Under the pieces are notes generated by a model that did no database searches, was not told the origin of the DNA, and saw only the letters and a list, made by a program, of their open reading frames with translations. From contig OY856188.1 in NCBI GenBank assembly GCA_963693315.1, positions 189,525,897-189,589,896 on the forward strand: a stretch of 64,000 nucleotides of DNA, given 5' to 3'. This document shows positions 62,519 through 64,000 of the stretch, in pieces (position 1 is the stretch's first letter; every line of letters starts with the position of its first letter). Source of the DNA: Diogma glabrata (taxonomy: Eukaryota > Arthropoda > Insecta > Diptera > Cylindrotomidae). The translations under genes were made by a program, and so were the position numbers.

Positions 62519-64000
62519 AAGTTTAAGGTAGATTTCATATAAAAATCTACCCATTGTAATGTGCCTCATCTCGGAATTTCGGAAAAATGTTTGTGTCAAA
62601 CGACTAAATATGATAAGCGGAGACGAAAAGACAAAATAAATTGTATATATATTATATATGTATATATATAAACGACATGAGATATAACGAAAACGACCGG
62701 CACTCTCACGGTCGTATTTGTTGAGGTAGATCAAAAAAAATTTCTGTGCATGTGTGTTCTATTAATATCTTAGACAAGTTCGTGAATCAGCAAAATCCGA
62801 CACATGGTTAAGAAATTAGAGGTTTTTTTCTAAAAAAAAATTGATATTTTAAAACCGTTACAACGGCCTTTTGGATACTAATATTTTAAAAAATTAACAA
62901 ATTTAAAATTTTTGGAATTTTTTTTTCCATTTTTGTTTTAAAAATAGACCTCTGCAGTCAGAGGTTCCTGAGTGAGCGGATCCAACAAAAAAGTTTGCAA
63001 AAAAATTTTTTTTGAAACAACCGGCACTCTCACGGTCGCATTTGAAAACCAAATCAAAAAACCTTTTCTAAAATTGTGTTTTATTAATATCTTGGACAAG
63101 TCAGGACAAATCAGCTAAATCCGACATATGTTTAAGAAACTAGAGGCTTTATACTAGAAAAAAAGTCTGTTTTTAGATCCGTTATAACGGCCGTTTGAAT
63201 ATTAATATTTCTAAAAACTTCATAAATTTAGAATCTTTGAAACCTTTTTAATCAATTTCGTTCAAAAAATGGACCTCTGCAGTTGGAGGATTCTGAGTGA
63301 GTGGCTCCAACAAAAAAGCTTGTAAAACATAAAATGCGTTTGAATCAACCGGCACTCTCACGGTCGCATTTGTGGAGCCAGATCAAAAAACCTTTCTTAA
63401 AAATTTGTGTTTTATTAATATCTTGGACAAGTTCGAAAAAAAATTGGTTTTTTTAATCCGTTATAACGGCCGTTTGGATACTAATATTTTTAAAAACTTC
63501 ATAAATTTAGAATCTGTAACATTTTATTTCGTTTCTTATACATATAAACTTCTGCAGTTAGAGGTTTTTGACTTGTTGGCTTCAACAAAAAAGTTTGCAA
63601 CAATCCCAAACTACAATTTCCAAAAACCTTATAACAGTCAATGAAAAAAAAATAAAAAGATGAGACTAGAAGAAATCAATTTTTTTTTTTTAGAAATAAA
63701 CTATTTTGATATTTTGCAGTAATTGCACGACATATGATATAGAGCAGGTTTGTGTCATAAATGGTCACACGTATGTTCTGTGGTATTTTTGATATTTTTT
63801 TGGTGCAAAATTTGATAGATATAGTTTTGCTTATATGTAGCTATTTTTTTAAAAATTTGTTAGATATCTGTTTGTAATTAGTTTGTTTTGTTTAAACTAA
63901 TCTGATACATCAGATTCTACTGGCACACAAAACTGTCTGATCTCGAAATCTACCTATTTCTAGCGGATATACGTGCCGCTTGGACTTTTTTTGTATTGTT
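62519..64000. repeat. Higher-order repeat, block 2 (runs to or past the window end)
   Basis: It repeats block 1 in the same order and orientation. Units begin at 62697, 63021 and 63349, which is 1709, 1708 and 1707 bp after their block 1 partners, so the blocks are collinear. The terminal words GATCTCGAAATCTACC and CTAGCGGATATACGTGCCGC recur near 63940-63980. The third unit has lost some bases. Confidence 0.85.

Overview
The window is eukaryotic, about 70 % A+T, and almost entirely repetitive. I find no intact single-copy host gene, no rRNA or tRNA and no prokaryotic signal. An irritans-type mariner, an mdg1/412-like Ty3/gypsy element, a Crypton-like tyrosine recombinase, very short GT-AG introns (about 57-75 nt) and several hAT-type MITEs all point to an insect. 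I cannot name the order or species.

Layout. 1-13.5 kb: a foldback element, tandem repeats of 55, 72 and about 300 bp, two MITEs, a (TA)n tract, and the eroded remains of an old LTR retroelement (integrase traces near 12.2 kb). 14.9-20.4 kb: a minus-strand non-LTR retrotransposon (LINE-1 of this window) with ORF1 and ORF2. ORF1 is split by a 534-bp insert with 15-bp target duplications, and ORF2 has one stop and a missing RT block. 21.5-27.0 kb: a decayed minus-strand Ty3/gypsy element with both LTRs, whose gag carries a MITE. 27.2-30.8 kb: three spliced, co-oriented coding units, namely an unknown 'YYIP' protein, a zeste/Myb-like protein and a tyrosine recombinase with a complete catalytic set. 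31.7-32.1 kb: a perfect 351-bp palindrome. 31.9-40.9 kb: a second, larger minus-strand LINE of I-clade type (ORF1 with CCHC knuckles; EN-RT-RNase H-zinc domain), interrupted by a mariner and by a hAT-like MITE. 41.9-46.3 kb: a 4.4-kb TTAA-flanked DNA transposon with about 320-bp inverted repeats and a four-exon transposase gene. 49.4-57.9 kb: a structurally complete, very young Ty3/gypsy element with 306-bp LTRs differing at one base, intact gag and pol, and an additional small membrane-protein ORF in the leader. 59.6-60.4 kb: a decayed Myb/SANT-like gene. 60.5-64 kb: a higher-order repeat (about 1.7-kb block containing three 325-bp units), seen twice.

How it fits together. Nesting gives a rough order of events: the LINE at 32-41 kb predates the mariner and two MITEs; the gypsy at 21.5-27 kb predates the MITE in its gag; the TTAA element predates the MITE in its intron; the gypsy at 49.4-57.9 kb is the most recent arrival. 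Many reading-frame breaks fall in short homopolymers, so some may be residual assembly error rather than decay. The most interesting objects are the young gypsy with its leader membrane ORF, the tyrosine-recombinase cluster, the TTAA transposon and the perfect palindrome.
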